Part shown: positions 1 through 6,780 of the stretch, piece after piece
Position numbering within the stretch: position 1 is the stretch's first letter
How the letters are laid out: each line of letters starts with the position of its first letter
Assembly: GCA_002722095.1 (NCBI GenBank)
Contig: PBKG01000012.1
Location: 19,512 to 83,511, forward strand
Direction of reading: 5' to 3'
Source of the DNA: Rhodospirillaceae bacterium
GTDB lineage: Bacteria > Pseudomonadota > Alphaproteobacteria > UBA8366
DNA: 64,000 nt
The notes under the pieces: model-generated
Databases searched by the model: none
Seen by the model: only the letters and a program-made list of their open reading frames with translations
What the model was told of the DNA's origin: nothing
Made by a program: the position numbers and the translations under genes

Positions 1-87
1 CGTATCCGCCAGATCGAAGCCAAGGCACTCCGCAAGCTCAAACATCCGAGCCGGTCGCGCAAGCTCCGCAGTTTCCTCGACTACTAA
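1..87 (+). CDS. rpoD: RNA polymerase sigma-70 factor RpoD, C-terminal end (partial)
   Basis: The first 28 codons are open in frame 1 and end at TAA (85-87). They encode a peptide beginning RIRQIEAKALRKLKHPSRSR and ending in FLDY. This is the end of region 4.2 of the housekeeping sigma factor, whose second helix recognises the -35 element; the ending RxRQIEAKALRKLxHPxRSxxLxxFL is diagnostic of RpoD. The 5' part lies outside the window. The tRNA-Ile2 gene that follows is a common alphaproteobacterial arrangement. RpoS and RpoH proteins do not share this exact tail, so the call is firm despite its shortness. Confidence 0.9.
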   Translation, partial: RIRQIEAKALRKLKHPSRSRKLRSFLDY

Positions 88-125
88 GCCGCACCCCGCT
101 AGGTTCGGCCTGCCGACGCTCAAGG

Positions 126-203
126 GGGCCCGTAGCTCAATTTGGTTAGAGCGAACCGCTCATAACGGTTTGGTTGCAGGTTCGAGTCCTGCCGGGCCCA
201 CCA
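126..203 (+). tRNA. tRNA-Ile2 (anticodon CAT), CCA encoded
   Basis: A full cloverleaf is visible: acceptor stem GGGCCCG (126-132) with CGGGCCC (193-199), discriminator A200 and encoded CCA 201-203; anticodon stem AACCG/CGGTT around loop CTCATAA, anticodon CAT at 161-163; T arm GCAGG-TTCGAGT-CCTGC. G1 pairs with C72 and the anticodon stem lacks three consecutive G-C pairs, so it is not the initiator tRNA. The sequence and its position after rpoD match the alphaproteobacterial tRNA-Ile whose C34 is changed to lysidine by TilS to read AUA. Elongator tRNA-Met is the alternative. Confidence 0.85.
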
Positions 204-250
204 ATGATTCCGTATAGTGCGGCGGAACTACGCCGAGACTGCGGTTTGGA

Positions 251-288
251 GACGAATTCGGCGGATTTCGCCAAGCGTCGATTTTTTT
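251..288 (+). terminator. Probable terminator after the tRNA gene
   Basis: Two nested stems, GACG/CGTC and GGCG/CGCC, separated by a small internal loop, are followed by a run of seven T at 282-288. It lies between the tRNA gene and the end of the convergent tctA gene. The helices are short, so strength is uncertain. Confidence 0.45.
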
Positions 289-1789
289 ATTGGTCTTTCC
301 GCTTACGTTTGTGATTTTGCCACAGCGGGTAGAGAAGGACGAGAACCGTAAGCCCGGCCAGCGTCATGCTGATCGGGTTTGTGATTAAGGAACTCCATTC
401 GCCGAAGCCGATTTTCATGGCGGTGCGGAAATTGAATTCGGCCTTGTCCCCCAGCACCAGGCCCAGAATCAAGGGAGCTATGGGAAATTTCAATCGCTCG
501 AAAGCATAGCCGATAAGACCGAAAATAAGCATCAAGAAGGCATCGAACATATCGTTGCGGAACGAGAATATGCCGACCGTGCAGACGGCGATGATCAACG
601 GCATCAACATCGTTTGCGGGATGCGTAAAATATTGGCGAAGATGCGCGTCGCGATGACGCCGCCGAAGGGAATAATCAAGGCGGACGTGATCAGCATTGC
701 CCACATGTAACCGAACACCACGTCGGAGGCTTCCTCGAACAAATCCGGCCCCGGTTGTAGGCCGTGAACCAGCAGTCCGCCCAGCATCAAGGCGGCGACA
801 CCACTACCAGGGATGCCCAAGGTGAGCGCCGGTACCATGGCGGCGGCGTTATCGGCGTTATTCGCGCTTTCGGCGATGGCAACGCCGACCGGGTTGCCTT
901 TGCCGAAACTATCCGGATCGTCCGCCGCCCGCTTGGCGTCGTTATAGGCGATCAATCCGGCGGCAATACCACCGACGCCGGGTAAGATACCGATCAGAAT
1001 CCCAAGCGGGATCGAGCGGCCCCACCCCTTGGCGATCGGCTTCCAAGGCCAGTCGCGGTAATTATCTTTTTGGCCGAACTTAAATTCCTTGGAAGAAACG
1101 CTTTCGTGCTTGGCCCGTTCCGCCATCTGCCAGGCCGGCGTCAGCGCATACATACCGACCAACATGATCAAGAGGGGGATGCCGTCCGACAATTCGAGGA
1201 TGTCGAAGGTAAATCGCTCGAAACCGGTCGCACGATCTAATCCGATCAAGCTCAGCATCACGCCGAGGCCACCTGAGATCAGGCCCTTAACGGTGTCGTC
1301 GGCAAGAAAGACGCCGATGCTGGCGAGACCGAACATGCACAGCCAAAAGATTTCCGCCGGCCCGAACGCGAGCGAGATGGCGACCAGCGGCGGGGCCAGC
1401 AGCATGAGAGAAAACGCGCTGATCATGCCGCCGACGGCGGATGACACGGCGGCAATGCGTACGGCGCGCGCGGCCAAGCCTTTTTGCGTCATCGGGTAAC
1501 CGTCGAAGGTGGTGACGATGGCCCCGGGAACGCCGGGAATACGCAACAGCACCGCTGGAATGGCGCCGCCATAGGAGCCGCCGTTGTGAATGCCGGCCAT
1601 GATGGACAGCGCGATCACCGGGTTCATGCCGAACGTCAAAGGAATCAATAGCGAGATCCCGGTGGCGCCTGTCAGCCCCGGCATGGCGCCGAACAAAATG
1701 CCGCCGATGAGACCCAGCGTCATGGCGAGCAGGACTTCGGGTTGCATCACGACCCAGAACGAATTGAGAAGCGGTTCGAACATGTTCAC
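287..1789 (-). CDS. tctA: Tripartite tricarboxylate transporter, large permease subunit TctA
   Basis: A 500-residue polytopic inner-membrane protein of the normal TctA length. The two glycine/proline-rich repeats typical of the family are present: GAMPGLTGATG near residue 35 and GILPGVGGIAAG near residue 265, each followed by conserved loops (HNGGSYGG, AESANNADNAAA). With TctB and the periplasmic protein TctC it forms a secondary transporter for tri- or dicarboxylates or other organic acids; the actual substrate cannot be read from sequence. It is last in the minus-strand tctC-tctB-tctA order and starts 9 bp after the tctB stop. The C-terminal tail is short and basic. Confidence 0.93.
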   Translation of the reverse strand: MNMFEPLLNSFWVVMQPEVLLAMTLGLIGGILFGAMPGLTGATGISLLIPLTFGMNPVIALSIMAGIHNGGSYGGAIPAVLLRIPGVPGAIVTTFDGYPMTQKGLAARAVRIAAVSSAVGGMISAFSLMLLAPPLVAISLAFGPAEIFWLCMFGLASIGVFLADDTVKGLISGGLGVMLSLIGLDRATGFERFTFDILELSDGIPLLIMLVGMYALTPAWQMAERAKHESVSSKEFKFGQKDNYRDWPWKPIAKGWGRSIPLGILIGILPGVGGIAAGLIAYNDAKRAADDPDSFGKGNPVGVAIAESANNADNAAAMVPALTLGIPGSGVAALMLGGLLVHGLQPGPDLFEEASDVVFGYMWAMLITSALIIPFGGVIATRIFANILRIPQTMLMPLIIAVCTVGIFSFRNDMFDAFLMLIFGLIGYAFERLKFPIAPLILGLVLGDKAEFNFRTAMKIGFGEWSSLITNPISMTLAGLTVLVLLYPLWQNHKRKRKDQ

Positions 1790-1798
1790 TTCATCCCA

Positions 1799-2239
1799 TC
1801 ACGGCATAAAAAATTCTTTGGGCAATTGGCGCTCGAACAGAATATCGAACACGACCAAAATCAGGGCCAAATAGAGGATCGTCGATAAGACGATCATCAG
1901 CCTGTTACGGAACCCCAACAGCCATGCCATGAGCGGAATGTATGCAAGGGTCGTGGTGTAATAGCCAAGATAATTGATGCCGAGGATATATACGGCCATC
2001 ATCGATACGGCGAGGACGAAGCGACCGCCGTGAATGAAGAACTCCTCGTATGTTTTGCTGCGCCAATCGGCGAGAACGAAGGACCTAAGGATCATCCATC
2101 CTGACAGTATCAGCATGATGGATAGGATGATGCGCGGAAACTCGGCCGTTTCCGGCGGGTAGTCGTGTGTGTTGTAAAAGAGGAGAGCGCTGACGGCAAA
2201 AATGACAATCCCCGCGGTGCGATCGTGGTTTTTTAGCAC
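1799..2239 (-). CDS. tctB: Tripartite tricarboxylate transporter, small permease subunit TctB
   Basis: A 146-residue membrane protein with about four hydrophobic segments, the size and topology of the TctB (DUF1468) family, whose members are poorly conserved in sequence. The start is GTG, preceded by GAGGGGGAG about ten bases upstream. Its first bases overlap the stop of the broken sulfotransferase ORF by 7 bp. It sits directly before tctA as expected. Family assignment rests on topology, size and position more than on motifs. Confidence 0.85.
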   Translation of the reverse strand: MLKNHDRTAGIVIFAVSALLFYNTHDYPPETAEFPRIILSIMLILSGWMILRSFVLADWRSKTYEEFFIHGGRFVLAVSMMAVYILGINYLGYYTTTLAYIPLMAWLLGFRNRLMIVLSTILYLALILVVFDILFERQLPKEFFMP

Positions 2240-2490
2240 GAACCCGAGCTCCCCCTCAGAATGGAGTTATAGTTGTCGTAACCGTTGTCGTAGATGCTTT
2301 GAGCGAGGCTGCGAAAGTTGTCCTTGTTCGATAGATCGCCGTAGCCGTCGCGATACGGAAAGTTCAGTTCATACATCCAACATGGCGACGGTACGGCCAA
2401 GCGGGGAAGGGCGCCGAGTGCGAGCCGGAGCAGTGTAGAGCCCGAACGGGGTGCGCTGAGGCAAAAAATCGGTTTGGCAATGTCGGGCAT
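2233..2490 (-). pseudogene. Truncated sulfotransferase (N-terminal fragment only)
   Basis: The 85-residue ORF begins like a sulfotransferase-family protein: PIFCLSAPRSGSTLLR near residue 7 is the PAPS-binding 5'-phosphosulfate loop, followed by AVPSPCWMYEL and YGDLSNKDNFR, which fit residues 30-65 of the family. Complete members are around 300 residues; this frame stops at TAA 2233-2235 just inside tctB, and no continuation of the fold is present. The 3' part of the PAPS site and the catalytic region are therefore missing. It is inserted between tctC and tctB, where the operon normally has no gene. I call it a decayed fragment; a short functional derivative cannot be excluded. Confidence 0.7.
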
Positions 2491-2510
2491 ACGGGGGCTC
2501 GTTTGTTCAC

Positions 2511-2538
2511 GGGGCCGGGCTCCAACTCGCCCGGCCCC
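2511..2538. terminator. Perfect 10-bp GC hairpin in the tctC-tctB intergenic region
   Basis: GGGGCCGGGC (2511-2520) and GCCCGGCCCC (2529-2538) pair perfectly around an 8-nt loop. In the tctC-to-tctA transcript it lies just after tctC. No T run follows in that direction, so it more likely acts as an mRNA-stabilising or attenuating hairpin, keeping the binding-protein message more abundant than the permease message, than as a full terminator. Confidence 0.6.
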
Positions 2539-2575
2539 GGATATTTTTCGCTGACGCGTGAACTGGCTGCCGGCC

Positions 2576-3589
2576 TTAATTCTTCTTTTTCTTTTTCTTC
2601 TTTTTCTTTTTTGCCAATTTTTTCAGGCCAGGGGTTTCATCGAAAAGCTTTTTCAGATCCTTATACATTTGATGACTCATTTTTTGAGCCTCTTCACCGG
2701 AGATATATTTGACGGGCAATTTTAATTTTTTCGCCTGTTTAAGCCACGCGGGATCGTGCATGGCCGCTTTCCAGGCGCTGCGTAGTTTCGTCAAAACCTC
2801 TTTCGGCATTCCTTTGGGCCCACCGGCCATACGCACGACGGTGTGATAGACCTTGGCGCCCGTCAGTTCCGTAATGGTTGGAACACTCGGCGCGTGCGCC
2901 GTCCGTTTCGGTGCGAATTGAACCAGGATGCGAAGTTTTTTCGGATGGAACCGCGTATTGGCGCCTGCGGATTGAGTTCCCATGGGAACATGCTTGCCCA
3001 AAACGGCTTTTCGTGTCGGACCGCCGCCGCCGAAGGGAACGAGATTGAACTTAATGCCCAAGGCTTCCTGTATCCGGAGTATCGTCAAGCCGTGATTGCG
3101 GTAATTCGGGAAGCCTAAAGTAACTTTGCCCGGATTTTTCTTGGCATCCGCCACGACCTGTTTGAAGTCCTTGTATTTGCTGTCCGCCCGGACATAAATC
3201 GCCGTGGGATCCAAATTCACCGCGCCGATTTGGTCGAAGCTATCGATTGTAAAGTGGAGTCCTTTGCGGAGAATTAGGCTTACCGGGAAGTTCGGCAAAT
3301 TGGTGCTGCCGATGGTGTAGCCGTCGGGTTTCGAGCGCGCCAAAAAATTCAACATTTTGGCGCCGCCGCCGCCGGTCTTGTTGACCGCGGCGACTTTGCC
3401 GCCGAGATGCTTCTCAAAATAGGGCAAGAAAGCCCGGAACGTGGTATCGGTGCCACCGCCTGGCTTGTGCATGATATAAAAAGTGACGGTGCGTTCCGGG
3501 AATGCCGCCTGTCCCGGAGTAGCGATAGCAGCTGTACCAATAGCGGAAAGGCAAGCTCCAGCAATTATCAAATTTTTCAATGATGGCAT
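2576..3589 (-). CDS. tctC: Tripartite tricarboxylate transporter periplasmic binding protein TctC (Bug family)
   Basis: A 337-residue secreted solute-binding protein. Residues 1-29 form a signal peptide ending around ATPGQA, then FPERTVTFYIMHKPGGGTDTTFR, the family's mature N terminus with the glycine-rich ligand loop. It captures the organic acid in the periplasm and delivers it to TctA/TctB. It is first in the minus-strand operon, with a strong GGAGGA ribosome site just before the ATG. The oddity is the C terminus, which ends in a run of ten lysines plus asparagine after GLKKLAKK; normal family members end near the preceding helix without such a tail. Confidence 0.92.
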   Translation of the reverse strand: MPSLKNLIIAGACLSAIGTAAIATPGQAAFPERTVTFYIMHKPGGGTDTTFRAFLPYFEKHLGGKVAAVNKTGGGGAKMLNFLARSKPDGYTIGSTNLPNFPVSLILRKGLHFTIDSFDQIGAVNLDPTAIYVRADSKYKDFKQVVADAKKNPGKVTLGFPNYRNHGLTILRIQEALGIKFNLVPFGGGGPTRKAVLGKHVPMGTQSAGANTRFHPKKLRILVQFAPKRTAHAPSVPTITELTGAKVYHTVVRMAGGPKGMPKEVLTKLRSAWKAAMHDPAWLKQAKKLKLPVKYISGEEAQKMSHQMYKDLKKLFDETPGLKKLAKKKKKKKKKKN

Positions 3590-3891
3590 GATGATCCTCC
3601 TCCGATGCTGTCATTTATTGGTCGACTGTTTAGGATAACAGTTTCACCAAGTTGACCTAATTGATCCAAACTTCTTTTAAGAGAGTTTGGCGGTAGCATA
3701 GGCGGATTGCAAGGCCCCGAATTTTCCGTGTTTAACCAGGAAATCCACCGGAGACGGGTTCGCTACAGACTGCGTCCACCACCATTTCTGCGCCTTCTCC
3801 TCCGCCCGATTGACTTTCCGCGAGCGAGCGTCGAGTGTCGCGGCGATTTCGTTAGAAACACAATCATTTACTCAAGAGGAGGAGATGTCTC
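3590..3891. other. Divergent intergenic region between tctC and the CMD-like gene
   Basis: About 300 bp between divergent genes. It must hold both promoters. I see ribosome sites at its two ends (before tctC, and AAGAGGAGGAG at 3874-3884 before the plus-strand gene) but no convincing coding sequence, RNA or repeat. The plus-strand open frame 3707-4012 has no recognisable content. Confidence 0.5.
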
Positions 3892-4272
3892 ATGGATAAG
3901 GAACGATTCGATCTCGGTGTCGCGCAACGGACGGCGGTGTTGGGCGAGGAGCGGGTCAAGGGTGCGCTCATGGAAGCGAACGATTTCAACAAGCCGTTTC
4001 AAGAAGCAATGACCGAATGGTGCTGGGGCTTCGGCTGGGGCGACGATACGTTCGACAAGAAGACCCGCTCGATGCTGAACCTGGTGATGATCGCAGCCCT
4101 GAACCGGATGGACGAGTGGGAATTGCATCTGCGCGGCTCGGTGCGCACCGGGGTTACCCGCGACGAGGTGCGCTCGCTGATCCATGTCGTCGGCATATAT
4201 TGTGGCGTTCCGGCGGCGGTTTCGTGTTTCCGCATTGCCAATGGGGTATTTAAGGAACTGGATGGCGAGTGA
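3892..4272 (+). CDS. Carboxymuconolactone decarboxylase family protein
   Basis: A 126-residue alpha-helical protein with the CMD/PcaC signature: the helix KTRSMLNLVMIAALNRMDEWELHL near residues 58-82, followed by GSVRTGVTRDEVRSLIHVVGIYCGVPAAV. This matches the 4-carboxymuconolactone decarboxylase type (PcaC-like), a trimeric or hexameric cytosolic enzyme of the protocatechuate branch, rather than AhpD, because the CxxC peroxidase motif is absent. No other pca genes are nearby, so the substrate is unclear. The ATG at 3892 has an excellent GAGGAGGAG ribosome site. A hairpin at 4280-4301 follows. Confidence 0.85.
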   Translation: MDKERFDLGVAQRTAVLGEERVKGALMEANDFNKPFQEAMTEWCWGFGWGDDTFDKKTRSMLNLVMIAALNRMDEWELHLRGSVRTGVTRDEVRSLIHVVGIYCGVPAAVSCFRIANGVFKELDGE

Positions 4273-4279
4273 TTGAGTG

Positions 4280-4301
4280 GGGCCGGTAGCGCATCCGGCC
4301 C
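4280..4301 (+). terminator. Hairpin after the CMD-family gene
   Basis: GGGCCGG (4280-4286) pairs with CCGGCCC (4295-4301) across an 8-nt loop, 8 bp after the stop codon. The following bases are A-rich rather than T-rich. A second hairpin, GCGGGAG/CTCCCGC at 4321-4342, lies directly before the next gene. Together they probably mark the end of the upstream transcript. Confidence 0.4.
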
Positions 4302-4365
4302 GACACGATAAAATAAAGCTGCGGGAGTGTCGCGTCTCCCGCAGATTGGTGGGACTTGGTGGGAC

Positions 4366-5616
4366 ATGGTAGAAAAAACCATGCAATCAGTGTCGCTTAA
4401 GACGGCAGGGAGGAGCGTGGCCGGGGCAGTGCTGCTGGCCGCGGCTGTCGTGCTGGCCGGTGCTCCTGCCGAGGCGGGTAAGCCGAAAGTCAAACCTTCC
4501 TACATCGTCGTCGATGCCGAGGATGGGGCAGTGCTCGATGCCTATGAGGCGGGCCGGCAATGGTTTCCCGCCTCTCTCGCCAAGCTGATGACCGTTTACA
4601 TTTTTCTGAATGCATCGGTCGAGGGAGGTGTTTCGCTCGATGACGATCTGGAGATTTCAAAGGCCGCCGCCGGTCAGCCTGCGCGAAAGGCCTATCTGCG
4701 GGCCGGCAAGACGATCAAGGCCAAAAAGGCGATGCTGGCGAGCATCATCCATTCCTCCAACGATGCGGCGGTCGTGTTGGCGGAGGCGGTGTCCGGTAGC
4801 GAGGCGAAATTCGTCGAGCGCATGAACGAGACCGCGAAATCGCTCGGTATGTCCGGCACCCGATTTACCAACGCATCGGGCCTGCCGGATGCGAATGCCC
4901 GCGTCACCGCCCGGGACATTGCTTTGCTGGCGCTTAGTCTGATCGAGCGATTTCCCGACCATCTGAAAATGTTTTCCAAGCGCTCGGTCCGGGTCGGCAA
5001 GCGGCGTTTGCCGACCGGCAACGGCTTGCTCGACGTGGTGCCGGGGGCGACCGGTATGAAGACCGGCTTTACCTGCTGGTCCGGCTATAACGCGGTACTG
5101 ACCACCAAGCGCGACGGGCGGACCTTGATCACCGCGATCCTGGGGGCGCCCAGCCGTTCGGCCCGCAACGGGCGCGCCATACGGGTCACCAATGCGACAT
5201 TCAAGGCGCCTATAGACGAAGAAAACCAGGTGATCGCCGATTACGACGCCGATACACCTGGGGACCAGCCCGCGCGCGTGTTGCCGGCCGGAAAATGCAA
5301 TCGCATCCTCAATGCCAGCAGTGGCGGGGTGGGCTGGTTGCCGGGGTGGGGTATTGTACTCGGTGCCTATCCGAAGCGGGCCCTGGCTTGGAAACGGATC
5401 TCCAAAATGATGCGGCTTTTGAAGCCGTCCCAGCGCAAGGGACGAAGGACCATCGTTGCCTCCAAGCGCCGGCCGGTTCGGCTCTATAATGCGCTGTTGG
5501 TCGGGCTTCGGCAAAAAGACGTGGTGTCGATCTGCAATACGCTTAAAGCAAAGAAGGAATATTGCCAGGGCCTGCCTCCGAAATGGCTCAATAATCCGAA
5601 GGCGGTGTGGCGATAG
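4366..5616 (+). CDS. Serine-type D-alanyl-D-alanine carboxypeptidase (peptidase S11) with a C-terminal SPOR-like domain
   Basis: All three active-site motifs of penicillin-binding carboxypeptidases are present: SLAK (nucleophile Ser70, Lys73), SSN (130-132) and KTG (232-234), numbered from the ATG at 4366. A signal peptide ends near APAEA. The enzyme trims the terminal D-Ala from peptidoglycan pentapeptides in the periplasm. The last 90 residues (WGIVLGAYPKRALAW ... LYNALLVGL ... ICNTLKAKKEYCQG) have the layout of a divergent SPOR domain, which binds denuded septal glycan, in place of the usual PBP5 C-terminal domain. The GTG at 4327 is unlikely because it falls within a hairpin; ATG 4381 is an alternative start. 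Confidence 0.88.
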   Translation: MVEKTMQSVSLKTAGRSVAGAVLLAAAVVLAGAPAEAGKPKVKPSYIVVDAEDGAVLDAYEAGRQWFPASLAKLMTVYIFLNASVEGGVSLDDDLEISKAAAGQPARKAYLRAGKTIKAKKAMLASIIHSSNDAAVVLAEAVSGSEAKFVERMNETAKSLGMSGTRFTNASGLPDANARVTARDIALLALSLIERFPDHLKMFSKRSVRVGKRRLPTGNGLLDVVPGATGMKTGFTCWSGYNAVLTTKRDGRTLITAILGAPSRSARNGRAIRVTNATFKAPIDEENQVIADYDADTPGDQPARVLPAGKCNRILNASSGGVGWLPGWGIVLGAYPKRALAWKRISKMMRLLKPSQRKGRRTIVASKRRPVRLYNALLVGLRQKDVVSICNTLKAKKEYCQGLPPKWLNNPKAVWR

Positions 5617-5686
5617 GCCTCTTTCCTTGGGCAAAGGCGCCAGTTAAATTCAATTCCCGGATTAAACATCAGATATAGAGGGAAAT

Positions 5687-6139
5687 ATGGGTATACCTGC
5701 TGAAGGCACCGAAGCGCCCGGCTTCACGCTTCCCAATCAGGATGGGAAGGATGTGAGCCTGGCGGAATATTCGGGCAAGAATGTACTGCTTTGGTGGTAT
5801 CCGCGCGCGGATACACCTGGTTGAACGGTCGAAGGCAACGGGTTCCGTGATCGAATCCAACAGTTCAACGACCAAAACTGCATCATCATCGGATTGAGTT
5901 TCGATACGCCGGAAGATAACGGCAAGTTCAAGGAGAAGTTCGACTTTCCATACGATCTCCTGAGCGACCAAGACGGCGCCGTGTCGCAACAATATGGCGC
6001 GGCGCAAGCCGGCGCCGAAAAGGCCGCACGAATTTCAGTGCTGGTCGGGGCCGATGGCAAGGTTGCCAAGGCCTATGGCACGGTTACACCTGCCGATCAT
6101 CCGGATGAAGTGCTGGCGGATTTGGCCGCGCTCGGCTAA
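5687..6139 (+). CDS. Selenoprotein peroxiredoxin, copy 1 (Sec46 encoded by in-frame TGA 5822-5824)
   Basis: Read through one TGA, the frame encodes 150 residues of a BCP/PrxQ-like peroxiredoxin: FTLPNQDGKDVSLAEYSGKN, then WWYPRADTPG, then the TGA, then TVEGNGFRDRI, through EKAARISVLVGADGKV to a TAA at 6137-6139. The TGA replaces exactly the peroxidatic cysteine of the family motif PxxxTPGC, the known position of selenocysteine in Sec-peroxiredoxins. The frame, codon use and homology continue unbroken on both sides. The usual resolving cysteine five residues later is Asn51; the only Cys is Cys65, so it looks like a 1-Sec enzyme using an external reductant. AGAGGGAAAT precedes the ATG. A SECIS-like hairpin follows the TGA. 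The alternative is a pseudogene, made unlikely by the second copy with the same feature. Confidence 0.88.
5822..5858 (+). promoter_or_regulatory. Bacterial SECIS-like element, peroxiredoxin copy 1
   Basis: After TGA 5822-5824, ACGG (5838-5841) pairs with CCGT (5845-5848) around loop GTT (5842-5844); an outer stem TCGA (5829-5832)/TCGA (5851-5854) closes it over an asymmetric internal loop. The apical loop begins with G and starts 17 nt after the TGA, in line with the published bacterial SECIS pattern of a short stem, G in the first two loop positions and this spacing. SelB would bind here to deliver Sec-tRNA. Confidence 0.7.
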
Positions 6140-6163
6140 TTCGGTAATTTAGAGTTTGGGTTT

Positions 6164-6207
6164 CCGGCCTGTCGCCTGTTTTAAGCGCGGCAGGCCGGGT
6201 ATCTTTT
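6164..6207 (+). terminator. Probable terminator or attenuator between the peroxiredoxin genes
   Basis: CCGGCCTG (6164-6171) pairs with CAGGCCGG (6191-6198) across a 19-nt loop and is followed by GTATCTTTT. It lies 25 bp after the stop of copy 1 and directly ahead of the putative promoter of copy 2, suggesting the two genes are at least partly separate units. Confidence 0.55.
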
Positions 6208-6234
6208 GACCCGTCGGGTGCGACTGATTAAAGT
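6206..6234 (+). promoter_or_regulatory. Putative sigma-70 promoter for peroxiredoxin copy 2
   Basis: TTGACC (6206-6211) and TAAAGT (6229-6234) are separated by 17 bp; transcription would begin near 6241. The ribosome site GAGGGAG at 6261-6267 and ATG 6270 follow at normal distances. Confidence 0.5.
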
Positions 6235-6269
6235 GCACCCATCACAATCAACCAACCAATGAGGGAGCG

Positions 6270-6716
6270 ATGGCCATACCTGCAACAGGCAGCACGGCGC
6301 CGGCGTTCACTTTGCCCAATCAAGACGGGCAGCAAGTGAGCCTTTCGGACTTTGCCGGCAAGAATGTGCTGATCTGGTTCTTTCCGCGCGCATTCGGCGG
6401 CAACTGAACCAAGCAGATCGATGGGTTCCGTGATCGAATCCAAGACTACACTGCGAAAAATACCGAAGTGGTGGGAATTACCTTTAACCCACCGGAAGAC
6501 CTGAAACAGTGGGCGGACGAGCATGGCTATACGGCTACGCTGCTCTACGATGCGGACCGTGCGGTTGCGATGTCTTATGGCGCTGCCGACAGTCCGGACC
6601 AGGAGAAGGCGACCCGTGTCTCGATCCTCGTCGGTCCTGACGGCAACATTAGCAAGACCTACGAAGTAGAAGATGCACCGGGTCATGCCGATGCGGTTCT
6701 TGCCGACGTTTCCTGA
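6270..6716 (+). CDS. Selenoprotein peroxiredoxin, copy 2 (Sec46 encoded by in-frame TGA 6405-6407)
   Basis: The frame encodes 148 residues through one TGA at codon 46 and ends at TGA 6714-6716. The first half is FTLPNQDGQQVSLSDFAGKN and WFFPRAFGGN, then the TGA, then TKQIDGFRDRIQDY; the second half includes EKATRVSILVGPDGNI. It aligns without gaps to copy 1 around the active site, and the TGA again falls on the peroxidatic cysteine. Two things are unusual. The conserved active-site Thr of PxxxTxxC is Gly here (PRAFGGN before the Sec), and the predicted protein has no cysteine at all, so any resolving thiol must come from a partner. It has its own strong GAGGGAG ribosome site and probably its own promoter. 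It probably arose by duplication of copy 1 or of a common ancestor. Confidence 0.87.
6405..6440 (+). promoter_or_regulatory. Bacterial SECIS-like element, peroxiredoxin copy 2
   Basis: After TGA 6405-6407, GATC (6416-6419)/GATC (6432-6435) and ATGG (6421-6424)/CCGT (6428-6431, with one G-U pair) stack with a single bulged G6420 under loop GTT (6425-6427). The loop starts 17 nt after the TGA, the same as in copy 1, and this hairpin is the better paired of the two. Confidence 0.72.
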
Positions 6717-6743
6717 CGCATTTCGCGGAAACTGATATCGAAG

Positions 6744-6776
6744 AAAGCCCGAGCGCCGATCGCGTTCGGGCTTTTT
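6744..6776. terminator. Rho-independent terminator between convergent genes
   Basis: A 13-bp stem, AAAGCCCGAGCGC (6744-6756) with GCGTTCGGGCTTT (6762-6774, one G-U pair), around loop CGATC, followed by T's on the plus strand and with A's on the other side. It can serve both the plus-strand peroxiredoxin gene and the minus-strand oxidoreductase that ends at 6781. Confidence 0.85.
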
Positions 6777-6780
6777 GATT

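Noticed and set aside
3707..4012. Frame overlapping the CMD-like gene
   Set aside because: Its end lies in another frame of a recognised gene; its start lies in the promoter region.
4657..5634. Minus-strand open frame of 325 codons
   Set aside because: It is antisense to the D,D-carboxypeptidase, which has all three active-site motifs.
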